Source: Litorimonas sp039975855 (GTDB lineage Bacteria; Pseudomonadota; Alphaproteobacteria; Caulobacterales; Maricaulaceae). Taken from it: a stretch of DNA of 64,000 nucleotides. Of the stretch, positions 1 through 8,766 are shown in pieces. Position numbers and translations under genes: made by a program. A model generated the notes under the pieces. The model saw nothing but the letters and a program-made list of their open reading frames with translations. It was not told where the DNA came from and searched no databases. Within the stretch, counting starts at the first letter, position 1. Each line of letters begins with the position of its first letter. The stretch covers positions 496,001-560,000 of the forward strand of contig JBDWGH010000004.1 in NCBI GenBank assembly GCA_039975855.1. The letters run 5' to 3'.

Positions 1-501
1 TCAGCTTGGTGGGCGACGCACAAGCCGCCGGTTAGTTTAGAAAAATATACACAGGGTGGGAGGATGCACCAAGATGACGATAAGACCCGCGAAAAACTAG
101 TGGACGCGCTGGGAAATACAACAGCTCCTTGTTCTTCGTCCCTCACCACCAAAGGATGCGCACCTTCCTTATTTTTGGCAGGGCACGAACATTTCTACCA
201 ATATATCGACTTCGCAACTGAAGATATGATGGATATTGCAATTGTCGGAAATGGGGGTGTTCAGAAACATACAAAGGCTAATCTAAGTTCATCTAAGTGT
301 ACCTACTTCAATTTTAAACCACCATTTACGCAGCCATCCACTCAGGCAGCGACGGTGGAATCGTCGTCAGCGCATGGGTATACTGTATGGCATCGAACCG
401 CAGATTCAGTGAAGGCTGGTGGTGTCGGTTGGACAAAAGACCCAATCTTTATGGGAGGATCAAATATACCCCCCGGAAGCAATCAAGGGTGCGATCTATA
501 G
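1..501 (+). CDS. metallophosphoesterase, C-terminal part (5' end outside window)
   Basis: The reading frame is open from base 1, so the gene starts upstream of the window. The visible 166 or so residues begin with a WWATHKPP stretch, resembling the W-x-x-x-H-(K/H)-P segment of calcineurin-like phosphoesterases. Further on is FLAGHEHFYQY, containing the GHxH metal-binding motif that closes the active site in this superfamily. A hydrophobic IAIVGNGG strand follows, as in purple-acid-phosphatase-like enzymes. The metal ligands in the N-terminal half cannot be checked. Substrate is unknown. The internal ATG at 64 is within the domain and is not the true start. Confidence 0.7.
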   Translation, partial: SAWWATHKPPVSLEKYTQGGRMHQDDDKTREKLVDALGNTTAPCSSSLTTKGCAPSLFLAGHEHFYQYIDFATEDMMDIAIVGNGGVQKHTKANLSSSKCTYFNFKPPFTQPSTQAATVESSSAHGYTVWHRTADSVKAGGVGWTKDPIFMGGSNIPPGSNQGCDL

Positions 502-617
502 CTTTGATCAACAGAAGTTGTTTCCAGTGTTAGCTAAACTAGGCGTTATGGCCTCGCGGTGGAACGCGTTAAATATCGCCTTTTGAAAAATAATCATTCA
601 GCTAGCACTTAGGTTGA

Positions 618-2843
618 TCAAAGTGTTTTTAGATACTCAATCAAAGCCATACGTTCTTCTTCACTTAAGTTGATCATTTTTTCATGCCCCGTGTTTTTAT
701 TGCCCGAAAGTGATGTATCTATTTTTGTGGTATGGACCCCAGCTTCATCCTTGAAACCCACATTCACGGCATCAAAATTAGTGCTGCCAACGTTAAAAGC
801 CGTAGGCCGGCAATGGACAAACCGACATGAGCCATCCGCCTCTGCTGGTGGAGATAGAAGGTCATAAAGCGTTGGAATCGACCCATTGTGTAAGTACGGC
901 GCGGAAGCCCAAATACCTGTAAGAGGTCGCGCGCGATAAGCATCCGCAGAATAAGTTAAAAGCAGTGGGTCATCAGAGGGTTCATTCGCGTCTGGCATAC
1001 GAATAATTTCCGTATTCGCGCATTCATCGTCGCGTCCAACCGCTTTGGTTTCATAACCTCCGCTGATATGTTCCCCAACATAGGTACTGCCGCTCTTAGT
1101 GCTCTTTAGCCAACGACCGCGCGCCAATTTTCCGAACCCACTAGCCGCTTCGGTCAACGATCCAAGGCCAATCTCACCTTGACAAGTTACAGGCTGAAAT
1201 GAGCCCGCAATGGAACCCGCCACAACCTCTCTTAATAGAGTAACCTTATCTTCCCGGGCTCCGATGGTCTTCTCTGGATCACGCTTGAAGGACTGTCCGG
1301 CAAGGGGACCAGAAAAAGCGCCGGTCCGAATACCCGCTTTTGCTGTGTTGGGGTCAGTTCCAATTTCCTCTGAAGCGACCATTGTAAACTTCAAGTCACA
1401 GGTATTTTTATCCTTATAATATTTATCTCTAAAGTCTTGGTCAGGCACTGAATGACAACTGGCGCAATTTTTGCGACCTTCATAAGCCCCGGTTCCCTGA
1501 TAAATATGTTTACCCGTCTCAGCCTTGACGGTGTCGATTGGGGGCAAAGCCCCCATTGCGGCCGCATCTTCCCATTTTGGCGATTTCAGAGCCTTTATCC
1601 AATGGTCAAAGAGCTGCAAATTACGACGTTTCACAGTCGAGCAATATCCAGGTAAATGACTATTTTCGGTTACATCAACATCGCCAAACACGCCAAGTAC
1701 CTGTCCTGTATTCCGGCCCAGCACTCCACCTTGAGAAACGTTATTCGCGCTGCCATTCCATTGTACGCGTCCCATGAAAGGCGTGTCCCATAAAACCGGA
1801 TAACTTACTGGTGCATCCGGTACGCGCACATTACCAAAATCACCAAAACCTTCGAAGAAGGCATGATGTCCAGCTGGGGCATCCAGGTCCTCATCTGGCG
1901 GGGCTAGCTTATCTTGATTTAAGTCTCGGCCTAAGACCTGATTAAAAATCACGCCAAAAGCGTCCACCCGACCGTGCCCATGAGGGTTGTCTTCCGGGAT
2001 ACTATCGGAGTTTCTGCGCTGCCAAGCTTGCCGTTTTGACAATGTTAGTTCTAATTTTTGTTCGAAGGCGTTTCGCGATTGATCATTTGACATATCGACG
2101 CCCAAGCGCTCAGCCAACCGGCGTTTCTTCGCTGGGTTTTTTGCTGTCTCTAAAAGACTGTCATCAATCGCCCCAAAAAGACCCATAAAGTCTCCCAGCG
2201 CCGCGCCGCCCTCTACCCGGATTGTCTTTCCATTGTGCGTTATATTAGACGTGTGGCAAGCCGCGCAATTTATTCCGAGCATTGGATTTTCAGGGGTTCC
2301 ATCGATCGTAAAGCCTATGGGCAAACCAATACTATTTAAAAATTCGACAGTCGGTGTTTGACCCGTCAAAAAATATGTCTTTTCGTATTTGGTTCCAATT
2401 TTAACGAGCGTCTGGGGATGCGGCAGGTACCCAAAATCTGTTTCCGAGGTGCCATTTTTCCCGAAAATCATTCTTTGTGATTCTGGCATTTCCAAACCTA
2501 GAGCGATGTCCAAAGGAAGGATATGTGAGCCTTGAGGCGTAAAATAATATCGGCTGCGGTAACGGTCTTGCCAACCCTGTTCGAGATATAGAACGTCATC
2601 ATTTTGAACGAGGTTGTAATTTTTATCGGTGTCTGTCGCACCTCGGAGCTGATATTTGTCAGTTAAACCAGTAAATGATCCTACAAAAACAAGACCTAGG
2701 TAGAGACCAAAAAACGTTGGGAGAGCGTAAAGAAAGAACCTAAAGTTTCGAGCTGACCCGCCAATCCATTCAATAAGATCGTCAATACGATCCTTGATCC
2801 AGAAAATAATATTCAGAATAAACTTCATAATGCTGCCCCACAT
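618..2843 (-). CDS. RoxA-like di-haem c-type cytochrome, membrane-anchored
   Basis: A 741-residue protein with one N-terminal membrane segment (about residues 35-57), so the body should lie in the periplasm. Two haem-c attachment motifs are visible: CAACH at 193-197 and CASCH at 460-464. A late PYLHNGSIPTLYDLL stretch is typical of the RoxA/MauG/cytochrome c peroxidase superfamily. Length, two haems and the 'INCAACHT' context fit the RoxA-like group, some members of which oxidatively cleave polyisoprene. The substrate here is unknown and could equally be peroxide or an organic compound. Start could be Met1 or Met6; a GGGG run lies just before Met6. It is divergent from a one-haem-motif lipoprotein, which suggests shared function. 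Confidence 0.75.
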   Translation of the reverse strand: MWGSIMKFILNIIFWIKDRIDDLIEWIGGSARNFRFFLYALPTFFGLYLGLVFVGSFTGLTDKYQLRGATDTDKNYNLVQNDDVLYLEQGWQDRYRSRYYFTPQGSHILPLDIALGLEMPESQRMIFGKNGTSETDFGYLPHPQTLVKIGTKYEKTYFLTGQTPTVEFLNSIGLPIGFTIDGTPENPMLGINCAACHTSNITHNGKTIRVEGGAALGDFMGLFGAIDDSLLETAKNPAKKRRLAERLGVDMSNDQSRNAFEQKLELTLSKRQAWQRRNSDSIPEDNPHGHGRVDAFGVIFNQVLGRDLNQDKLAPPDEDLDAPAGHHAFFEGFGDFGNVRVPDAPVSYPVLWDTPFMGRVQWNGSANNVSQGGVLGRNTGQVLGVFGDVDVTENSHLPGYCSTVKRRNLQLFDHWIKALKSPKWEDAAAMGALPPIDTVKAETGKHIYQGTGAYEGRKNCASCHSVPDQDFRDKYYKDKNTCDLKFTMVASEEIGTDPNTAKAGIRTGAFSGPLAGQSFKRDPEKTIGAREDKVTLLREVVAGSIAGSFQPVTCQGEIGLGSLTEAASGFGKLARGRWLKSTKSGSTYVGEHISGGYETKAVGRDDECANTEIIRMPDANEPSDDPLLLTYSADAYRARPLTGIWASAPYLHNGSIPTLYDLLSPPAEADGSCRFVHCRPTAFNVGSTNFDAVNVGFKDEAGVHTTKIDTSLSGNKNTGHEKMINLSEEERMALIEYLKTL

Positions 2844-3014
2844 TTATGAGCTGATCATACCTCTAAAACCGCGCCATGTCACCTTGTGTTTTTTTTATTA
2901 CATGTTAAAGGATACACAACTCTAAAGTCGGCATCGACGATTAGTGTTGCTGGCGCGGCATCTAAAATTAAATAAATGGGGTCCTCGCCGTAATCATTAC
3001 GCATGGGGCCACGT

Positions 3015-4397
3015 ATGTTTAAATCCGCTTTCGTTTTTGCATTTACTTTAACCGCCGTGTCGGCCTGTGAGAGTTCATCGATATCGTCAAAACCTCCGAT
3101 CGCTACTGACACGTCAGCAAGCGTCTCAATTGCCTTTGAACCAAATGACGTAACGATACTTTTTCCCGCACCAAGCTCGCCATCTGATATGTCACAAATG
3201 ATCCGCCTGACTGATTTCGATAGTGAACGCGTTTTACCGCAAGACGTATTTGATCAAGCCATGCAAATTGCGACGGGACCGACTGGCGCGGTCAGAGGGT
3301 CAAACCATAGAATTGGGTTTATAAATAACCCTCAACGACAAGATTGGGTTATTTCCGGCATACGCATCGACCCCGGAGCACCGGGAGTCACTAAAGATAT
3401 CTTTGATGTGTTTGGAAAGTCTCCTCAAATTCGGTTGGTCGCGCAACCCGTAAGAGATACGGGATCTGGGTTAGACGTGGATGATATAAGCCTCCACCTT
3501 ATCTATGCCTTTAATGCGCCAGACCAAGCAAATATCTGCAATTTACATAATACGCCAGACATGGCGCGTTTCTCAAATGCTGTGAGCGACTTGAAGGCCA
3601 TTAAAGATGATTTTGCGACTAGGCACAGCGTGGACACATCGGGTCCACTAAATGTTCACCCCGCCTTTGATGTCGCGGGCACAGAGTTCAAAACCGCCTT
3701 ACGAGACTACCTCAACTCACATTTGACCAGAGACAATCTCTTTGCCGTATCTATTGCAGGAATCCCTGAGAGATTTGAGCCTTGGATTTTTCTAGCGATG
3801 AATAATACGGATAACGGTCTGCAACCTATTCCTAGTCCGGCAACCAATCAGCCTAACTCGGACCCTCGCCTGGCCAATTTTTCGCAAATGCTTAATTTTA
3901 GAGGTGACACCCCACCTGTGTTCCCAAGCCCTGCCACGCGTAACATGGCGGCGATTGATTGCGAAATGAACTTCGGAAATGCCGTGACAGCACAGGTTCC
4001 GGGTGCAGGAACCTCCACGGCATCGGCATTTACCGGGTCTGGAGATATCAACGAGATTTCAGCGGTCATAGCCGATGCCAGCGCAAGCCATTTCTTCAAT
4101 ACTGATTGTGTGAGCTGTCATACGGAAACCCGCAAACAAATTGACCAGATGCCTACACGTTCCGAAAAGAACGCAATGATGAATCAGATCGCCGATAATT
4201 TCGGCATTCACCCCGCTGTTATGCCTCATGGTGATTGGAATGTTCGCGTTATGGGCTGGGCGCCCATAGACGAATTAAATAATACACCCGGAGCGCATGC
4301 AACCATTTCTCGCCGTGCTGCGACCGAGACCGCAGAGGTCGTGGAGTGTTTTCATTCGGAGAAATGGAATAGCGTAACCGAGAGCTGTTTACCTTAG
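3015..4397 (+). CDS. lipoprotein with a single CxxCH haem motif, hypothetical
   Basis: About 460 residues. A short hydrophobic signal ends in a VSAC lipobox, so this is a probable lipoprotein. I chose the second ATG (3015) because a GGGG run precedes it by about 7 bases and the signal peptide then begins MFKSAFVF; the ATG at 3003 would add four residues. A CVSCHTETRK motif near residue 365 would bind one covalent haem c. The rest resembles no family I recognise, though it has the look of a secreted domain plus a cytochrome-like C-terminus. It is divergent from the RoxA-like cytochrome, and an electron-transfer or accessory role is a guess. Confidence 0.7.
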   Translation: MFKSAFVFAFTLTAVSACESSSISSKPPIATDTSASVSIAFEPNDVTILFPAPSSPSDMSQMIRLTDFDSERVLPQDVFDQAMQIATGPTGAVRGSNHRIGFINNPQRQDWVISGIRIDPGAPGVTKDIFDVFGKSPQIRLVAQPVRDTGSGLDVDDISLHLIYAFNAPDQANICNLHNTPDMARFSNAVSDLKAIKDDFATRHSVDTSGPLNVHPAFDVAGTEFKTALRDYLNSHLTRDNLFAVSIAGIPERFEPWIFLAMNNTDNGLQPIPSPATNQPNSDPRLANFSQMLNFRGDTPPVFPSPATRNMAAIDCEMNFGNAVTAQVPGAGTSTASAFTGSGDINEISAVIADASASHFFNTDCVSCHTETRKQIDQMPTRSEKNAMMNQIADNFGIHPAVMPHGDWNVRVMGWAPIDELNNTPGAHATISRRAATETAEVVECFHSEKWNSVTESCLP

Positions 4398-4493
4398 GGG
4401 TCTTTCGACAAAACCCTATCCACTGAAAAACGACACCTACAAGCATTAAACTCAGATTCTTTAATAAATCAGACTTGGGTAGAAAACGTAAAA

Positions 4494-4507
4494 TGGCGCA
4501 CCGGGGA
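4494..4507 (+). repeat. att site copy, left end of island A
   Basis: TGGCGCACCGGGGA is identical to the last 14 bases (CCA end and acceptor 3' strand, read on the opposite strand) of the tRNA-Arg gene at 30010-30023. A partial tRNA 3' end far from any tRNA, in the same orientation as the intact gene, is the usual footprint of integration by a tRNA-targeting tyrosine recombinase. Confidence 0.7.
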
Positions 4508-4572
4508 AGGGTCAATATTTATATTTTTTAATCAATAAAAACAGTGACTTGATAGAACTTCAGAAAGAAGTT

Positions 4573-4605
4573 GTTACACAATCAGTTGCGCAAGCAGTTG
4601 CACAA
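4573..4605 (+). repeat. three 9-bp direct repeats, putative integrase arm-type sites
   Basis: GTTACACAA, GTTGCGCAA and GTTGCACAA occur at 4573, 4585 and 4597, exactly 12 bp apart and in the same orientation. The same arrangement occurs at 12229-12261, and a two-copy version lies beside the integrase gene at 29904-29924. Position just inside each island end fits arm-type binding sites of a tyrosine integrase; that role is inferred. Confidence 0.6.
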
Positions 4606-4741
4606 TAAAAAGGTCAAAACATCCCCTTCGCTGACGTTAGCCTTGCGGCTTAGTTTAGGTGAATTCAAATCACCGTGCTTTAACAGTGATAACTATTTGT
4701 CTATAATTTTTCAGCGTTTCAACAAGATAATCACATCTATT

Positions 4742-5767
4742 TTACAACGCCGTTGATCGAAATACTGACCAGTTAGTTTTGTGCACAAGATACTCTAAGG
4801 CTATCGCACCCAACTGCGAACTTCCGTATTGGTTTAAGCCTGGTGACCAAACCGCAATGGATGCGATACCAGGAACAATCGCTAAAATACCTCCTCCCAC
4901 GCCTGATTTTCCTGGTAAGCCAACGCGGAAAGCAAATTCTCCCGATCCGTCATAATGACCGCACATCATCATAAGGGAGAGAATACGCCGTGCACGTTGG
5001 GATGAAATAATGGTTTCATCTGCTTTAACTTGTTGGCGCCCTTCACACATAAGGTAACGCCCAGCTTTGGCTAACTGGGTACAGTTCATTGCCAAAGCAC
5101 AAAAATGAAAATATGTGCCCAAGGTCTCTTCAACGGAGTGATCAATATTTTCAAAAGATCGCATATAGTTTGCTAGTGCCATATTACGAAATCCTGTAGC
5201 TTGTTCGTCCAAGGCGACCTCCTTATCGATATAGATTGAATCATCTTCAGATATCGTTCGAATAAATCTAACATACTCCCCAAGAACTTCCCGAGGCCGA
5301 TAACTAGAGAGTAGAGCATCTGCGACAACAATGGCGCCTGAATTGATAAAAGGGTTTCTTGGTATTCCTTGTTCAGACTCCAACTGCACTATAGAGTTGA
5401 AGGCGCTACCTGATGGCTCCCGCCCAACTCGCTTCCATAATGAATCTCCAACAGATCCTAACGCCATGGTTAACGAGAAAACTTTACTGATACTTTGGAT
5501 AGAAAAAATGGTGTCAGTGTCCCCCGCTTGAAAAACTCTGCCTTCATTGTCGACAATTGATATGCCAAATTTTGATGTTGAAACAGACCTCAAGGTAGGA
5601 ATGTAATCAGCGACCGTTCCACGGTTTACCTCACGTGATACATGTTCTGTAATTTCTTCCACGAGGGCCTGTAAATCAACTTGGTATATCAAAAAGGCCT
5701 CCTCCTTCGAGTGACAAAACCTTCGCTCAATCGGACTCAAATGGGCCATTGAGGGGATGGTAGTCAT
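4742..5767 (-). CDS. glsA: glutaminase A family (glutamine to glutamate + ammonia)
   Basis: A 341-residue serine-dependent glutaminase of the beta-lactamase-like fold. The catalytic S-x-x-K is seen at S92-I-S-K95 within FSIQSISKVFSL. The conserved NPFINSGAI segment and the C-terminal GKSGVGGGILAIVPG segment are also present. The family is usually a little over 300 residues; the extra N-terminal 25-30 residues suggest either an extension or a later start, and the ribosome binding site at 5767 is weak. It is the leftmost gene of island A, on the same strand as the hydroxyproline genes. Both it and the neighbouring 2-oxoglutarate-forming pathway feed glutamate/2-oxoglutarate metabolism. Confidence 0.85.
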   Translation of the reverse strand: MTTIPSMAHLSPIERRFCHSKEEAFLIYQVDLQALVEEITEHVSREVNRGTVADYIPTLRSVSTSKFGISIVDNEGRVFQAGDTDTIFSIQSISKVFSLTMALGSVGDSLWKRVGREPSGSAFNSIVQLESEQGIPRNPFINSGAIVVADALLSSYRPREVLGEYVRFIRTISEDDSIYIDKEVALDEQATGFRNMALANYMRSFENIDHSVEETLGTYFHFCALAMNCTQLAKAGRYLMCEGRQQVKADETIISSQRARRILSLMMMCGHYDGSGEFAFRVGLPGKSGVGGGILAIVPGIASIAVWSPGLNQYGSSQLGAIALEYLVHKTNWSVFRSTAL

Positions 5768-5897
5768 TTAAATTTGGTTTTGGTTTGCCGAGGTTTATCG
5801 GTGGGTTTTCAATGCCTGAACGTTTTCTGCCCATTGAGGGTTTAGACGGAAGCTCATTTGATTTGTGAATATCTAAATAATCGCGGGTCTTGGCCAT
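5727..5897 (-). CDS. possible 56-residue protein overlapping the glsA start
   Basis: A short frame starting at the second available ATG (5897), preceded by GATGAGGAC, a fair Shine-Dalgarno sequence. The product is hydrophilic and rich in Pro, Lys and Asn, with no domain I recognise. It overlaps the first 41 bases of glsA in another frame, which could permit translational coupling. It could equally be a chance frame. Confidence 0.3.
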   Translation of the reverse strand: MAKTRDYLDIHKSNELPSKPSMGRKRSGIENPPINLGKPKPNLNDYHPLNGPFESD

Positions 5898-5942
5898 GTC
5901 CTCATCTTCCATCTGGCGGTGTTTTTGGGAAAATCAAAGTCA

Positions 5943-5991
5943 CAGGCTGCTATCCTCTGTAAACGTGGGGTGACAGTACGATAACAGCCTG
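5943..5991. terminator. long inverted repeat downstream of the semialdehyde dehydrogenase
   Basis: CAGGCTGCTATC (5943-5954) pairs with GATAACAGCCTG (5980-5991) at 11 of 12 positions around a 25-base loop. It lies after the stop of the aldehyde dehydrogenase and before the glsA block, where a terminator or processing hairpin would be expected. No T-run follows, so it is not a classical intrinsic terminator. A shorter GTGCT/AGCAC hairpin follows at about 5995-6010. Confidence 0.35.
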
Positions 5992-6048
5992 CTGGTGCTC
6001 GGGGAAGCACGTTGGGGTAGGTAGCCTCAGCTGCCGCATTTTATCATT

Positions 6049-7485
6049 TTAACTTCCAATATATGAAGTCTTGACCGACGTATAAAACTCAGCGGCATAT
6101 CTTCCTTGTTCACGAGAGCCATAGCTTGAAGCTTTGGTTCCGCCGAACGGTACGTGATAGTCAACGCCAGCGGTCGGTAGATTGACCATAACCATTCCGG
6201 CTTGGCTTTCTTGTTTGAACCGTCTGGTCGCACTTAAAGACTGAGAACAAAGACCCGCAGAGAGTCCAAACGCCGTGTCATTAGCTATATTAATTGCGTG
6301 ATCCAAATCTGAGGCTCTTATGGTTGTCGCCACTGGTCCAAAGACTTCCTCTTGATTTATTCGCCAATTATTATCGGTATCAGCGAACAAGACTGGAGCC
6401 ATATAAAAACCGGGCGTATCGCGTTCAATAATGTTCTCGCCCGTTACTTGGGTCGCGCCCTCAGAAGTGGCGATATTTATATATTCCAAATTTTGCTTAA
6501 GTTGGCTTGAGCTAACCACGGGACCAATTTGAGTGCCCTCTTTACGCGCATCATCAACAACAAGGCTTTGAATTTTCTTAGTTAAATGATCTACAAATTC
6601 ATCATGCACCGAGTCCTCAACAATGAGTCTTGAAGAGGCCGTACATTTTTGACCTGTGGAGTAATAGGCCCCGCTGATAGCGCAATTCACAGCCGTTTCC
6701 ATATCGGCATCCGCTAATACGATTAGAGGGTTCTTGCCGCCCATCTCCAGTTGATACTTTGCATGACGACGACTACAGCTCTCGGCAACTTTTTGGCCAA
6801 TACTGACAGAGCCCGTAAAAGAAATACCTTTGACACGCTTATCATCAAGCAAAGCCTGTCCAACAGATGAACCTGCCCCCATAACTAAATTAAACACACC
6901 CTTTGGAAGACCAGAACGGGAGATAATGTTTGTCAATTCCCAGGCGCTACCTGGCGTTATAGCCGCAGGTTTGAAAACGACGGTATTCCCATAAGCGAGC
7001 GCGGGTGCAATTTTCCATGCCGGAATAGCAATCGGAAAATTCCACGGCGTAATGATACCAATAACACCGAGTGCCTCTCGCGTAATCTCCACATCTATCC
7101 CGACCCGTGTTGAAGGAACAAACTCACCTTGTAAGCGCAGGGCTTCGCCGGCGTAAAATTTAAAGATTTGGGCAGCGCGCGTTACCTCTCCAATAGCCTC
7201 TGGCAATGTCTTGCCTTCTTCCCTTGCGAGAAGATCACCCAATTTAGCTTTTTCTGCTAGAATTTCATTCCCAATTTTATCGAGAATTTCAGAGCGTTGC
7301 TGGATACCGCTTCTTGACCAACTTTTGAAAGCTTGAGACGCGACAGCAACCGCTTGCTCTGTTTGCGCTCTATCTGCCTGAGCGTAACCCCCAATGACAT
7401 CATTCGTATCAGAGGGATTAATATTCTCAATTACATCATCAGAGGTTACCCATTCGCCTTCTATATAGTTTTTATACATTGTCAT
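6049..7485 (-). CDS. 2-oxoglutarate semialdehyde dehydrogenase (hydroxyproline pathway)
   Basis: A 478-residue NAD(P)-dependent aldehyde dehydrogenase, full length for the family. The catalytic cysteine is C281 in GQKCTASSR, the general base E247 in LEMGGKNP, and the oxyanion Asn N149 in TPWNF. The C-terminal GREQGRYAAEFYTSVKTSY-type ending (here split by small changes) is characteristic of alpha-ketoglutaric semialdehyde dehydrogenases. As last gene of a hydroxyproline operon it should oxidise 2,5-dioxovalerate to 2-oxoglutarate in the cytosol. An AAAGAGA sequence precedes the start. Specificity is inferred mainly from context. Confidence 0.85.
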   Translation of the reverse strand: MTMYKNYIEGEWVTSDDVIENINPSDTNDVIGGYAQADRAQTEQAVAVASQAFKSWSRSGIQQRSEILDKIGNEILAEKAKLGDLLAREEGKTLPEAIGEVTRAAQIFKFYAGEALRLQGEFVPSTRVGIDVEITREALGVIGIITPWNFPIAIPAWKIAPALAYGNTVVFKPAAITPGSAWELTNIISRSGLPKGVFNLVMGAGSSVGQALLDDKRVKGISFTGSVSIGQKVAESCSRRHAKYQLEMGGKNPLIVLADADMETAVNCAISGAYYSTGQKCTASSRLIVEDSVHDEFVDHLTKKIQSLVVDDARKEGTQIGPVVSSSQLKQNLEYINIATSEGATQVTGENIIERDTPGFYMAPVLFADTDNNWRINQEEVFGPVATTIRASDLDHAINIANDTAFGLSAGLCSQSLSATRRFKQESQAGMVMVNLPTAGVDYHVPFGGTKASSYGSREQGRYAAEFYTSVKTSYIGS

Positions 7486-7506
7486 GATCGTCTCTTTTTT
7501 TGGAAA

Positions 7507-8766
7507 TTAGTTGAATCTACTTGGTGCGTAAGCGTCGCAATTAATGTGTGGTTTTTCTTGGCTGATTATCTCGGCAATGAGTTGGCCTGTCGCTGGCGCT
7601 GACATCATACCGATCATATTATGCCCCGTGGCCAGATAGGCATTTTCAATTTTGGGAGCGCGGCCAATAATCGGCAGGCTGTCCCATGTCATAGGACGCC
7701 ATCCGAACCAACTTTCCACCTCGGGGCCTGTGATTTCATCTTTGAAGTAAGGTTGTGCTGATTGTCGCAACTGAGCAATTCTCTGAGGCGGCAAACTGTC
7801 GTCAAAGCCAACGAATTCCATCATAGACCCAATCCTAAGGTGATTTTGAAAAGAGGTGATGGCGAGGCTTTGTTCAGGCATAACGATTGAGGCATTCGTA
7901 TGTTCAGCAGGCCGGCGATATGTAACCGAATATCCTTTGCCGGGCTCCACGGGAATTTTGCAATCAAACGCTTTGGTAAATTTCGTGCTCATAGCACCTG
8001 CGGCTAGAACGATATGATCAGCCTTAAATTCACCCCGCGATGTGTAAACAGTCTCGATTTTCTTCATATGTTTCGAGAGTGATTGAAACTCACAGTTCTC
8101 AAAAAATGCGACCCCATCAGACATGAGCTGATTTGACCATTCTCGAGCTAATAAATCTGGACGCAGACTTGCATCTTGTCCGTAGAAAAAACCACCCGTG
8201 AGGTTAGCTGACAAAGATGGGAAGTCAGCTTTTATTTCTGTAGAGCTTAATTGTCGAGCAGCTAGCTTGTATTCCGTCAAGAGCCATTTATTCGTTTTAG
8301 AGAACGCTTTTAGGGCACTCTTAGACTGGAAAAGATACAGTAATCCTGAACGCTGCCAGTCGCACCTTAGATCACTGCCTTGGATGAGTGAATCATAAGT
8401 ATCTGCTGAAGAGACGAGCAATTGGAGAAGGTTTTTAGCGACATAATTTTGATGCGAACCAAAACAACGACGGCCAAATTGCCAAAACCAGTTTAAAAAA
8501 TCGGATCTTAATTGCGGCCGGATTCGAAATGGGGCTTGAGGGTTAAACAGAGATTTCAACCCCGTTTTAAAAGCTTCAGGAGAGTTCAACGGCAATATAT
8601 GGCTGGGTAGAATATGGCCACAATTTCCATGAGAGCAAGCGCCTGCAATCGTTCCCTTATCAATAACGGTAACCTTGTAGCCCGCTTTTGATAGAAAATG
8701 CGCACAGGAAATCCCAATGATGCCAGCCCCTATAATGAGGACGGACTCATGGGCCCTTGTCATCAT
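7507..8766 (-). CDS. FAD-dependent D-amino-acid dehydrogenase, probable D-hydroxyproline oxidase/dehydrogenase
   Basis: 419 residues, DadA-type FAD oxidoreductase. The N-terminal Rossmann motif GAGIIGISCAHFL binds FAD. The C-terminal GWRPMTWDSLPIIGR and ATGHNMIGMMSAPATG segments are typical of DadA/SolA-like flavoproteins. Its start overlaps the stop of the upstream epimerase gene by 4 bases (ATGA), implying translational coupling. In this setting it should oxidise cis-4-hydroxy-D-proline to 1-pyrroline-4-hydroxy-2-carboxylate, passing electrons to the respiratory chain or oxygen. Family assignment is firm; substrate is inferred from the operon. Confidence 0.85.
   Translation of the reverse strand: MMTRAHESVLIIGAGIIGISCAHFLSKAGYKVTVIDKGTIAGACSHGNCGHILPSHILPLNSPEAFKTGLKSLFNPQAPFRIRPQLRSDFLNWFWQFGRRCFGSHQNYVAKNLLQLLVSSADTYDSLIQGSDLRCDWQRSGLLYLFQSKSALKAFSKTNKWLLTEYKLAARQLSSTEIKADFPSLSANLTGGFFYGQDASLRPDLLAREWSNQLMSDGVAFFENCEFQSLSKHMKKIETVYTSRGEFKADHIVLAAGAMSTKFTKAFDCKIPVEPGKGYSVTYRRPAEHTNASIVMPEQSLAITSFQNHLRIGSMMEFVGFDDSLPPQRIAQLRQSAQPYFKDEITGPEVESWFGWRPMTWDSLPIIGRAPKIENAYLATGHNMIGMMSAPATGQLIAEIISQEKPHINCDAYAPSRFN

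Larger units (their letters stand above)
4398..4741. other. gene-free left boundary of genomic island A
   Basis: This 344-bp stretch holds no convincing gene; a 61-codon frame at 4571-4756 has nothing to support it. It contains a 14-bp copy of the tRNA-Arg 3' end (4494-4507) and, 66 bp further on, three direct repeats at 12-bp spacing (4573-4605). The block from the att copy through the repeats resembles the sequence at 12149-12261, including a shared AAAAACAGT run and the same order and phasing of elements. I therefore take it as the left end of an integrated element. Confidence 0.6.

Noticed and set aside
2879..3112. 77-codon minus frame between the RoxA-like gene and the lipoprotein
   Set aside because: Overlaps the lipoprotein signal peptide region and has no family match.
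4571..4756. 61-codon frame beginning at the direct repeats
   Set aside because: Starts inside the arm-type repeats and runs into glsA; no support.
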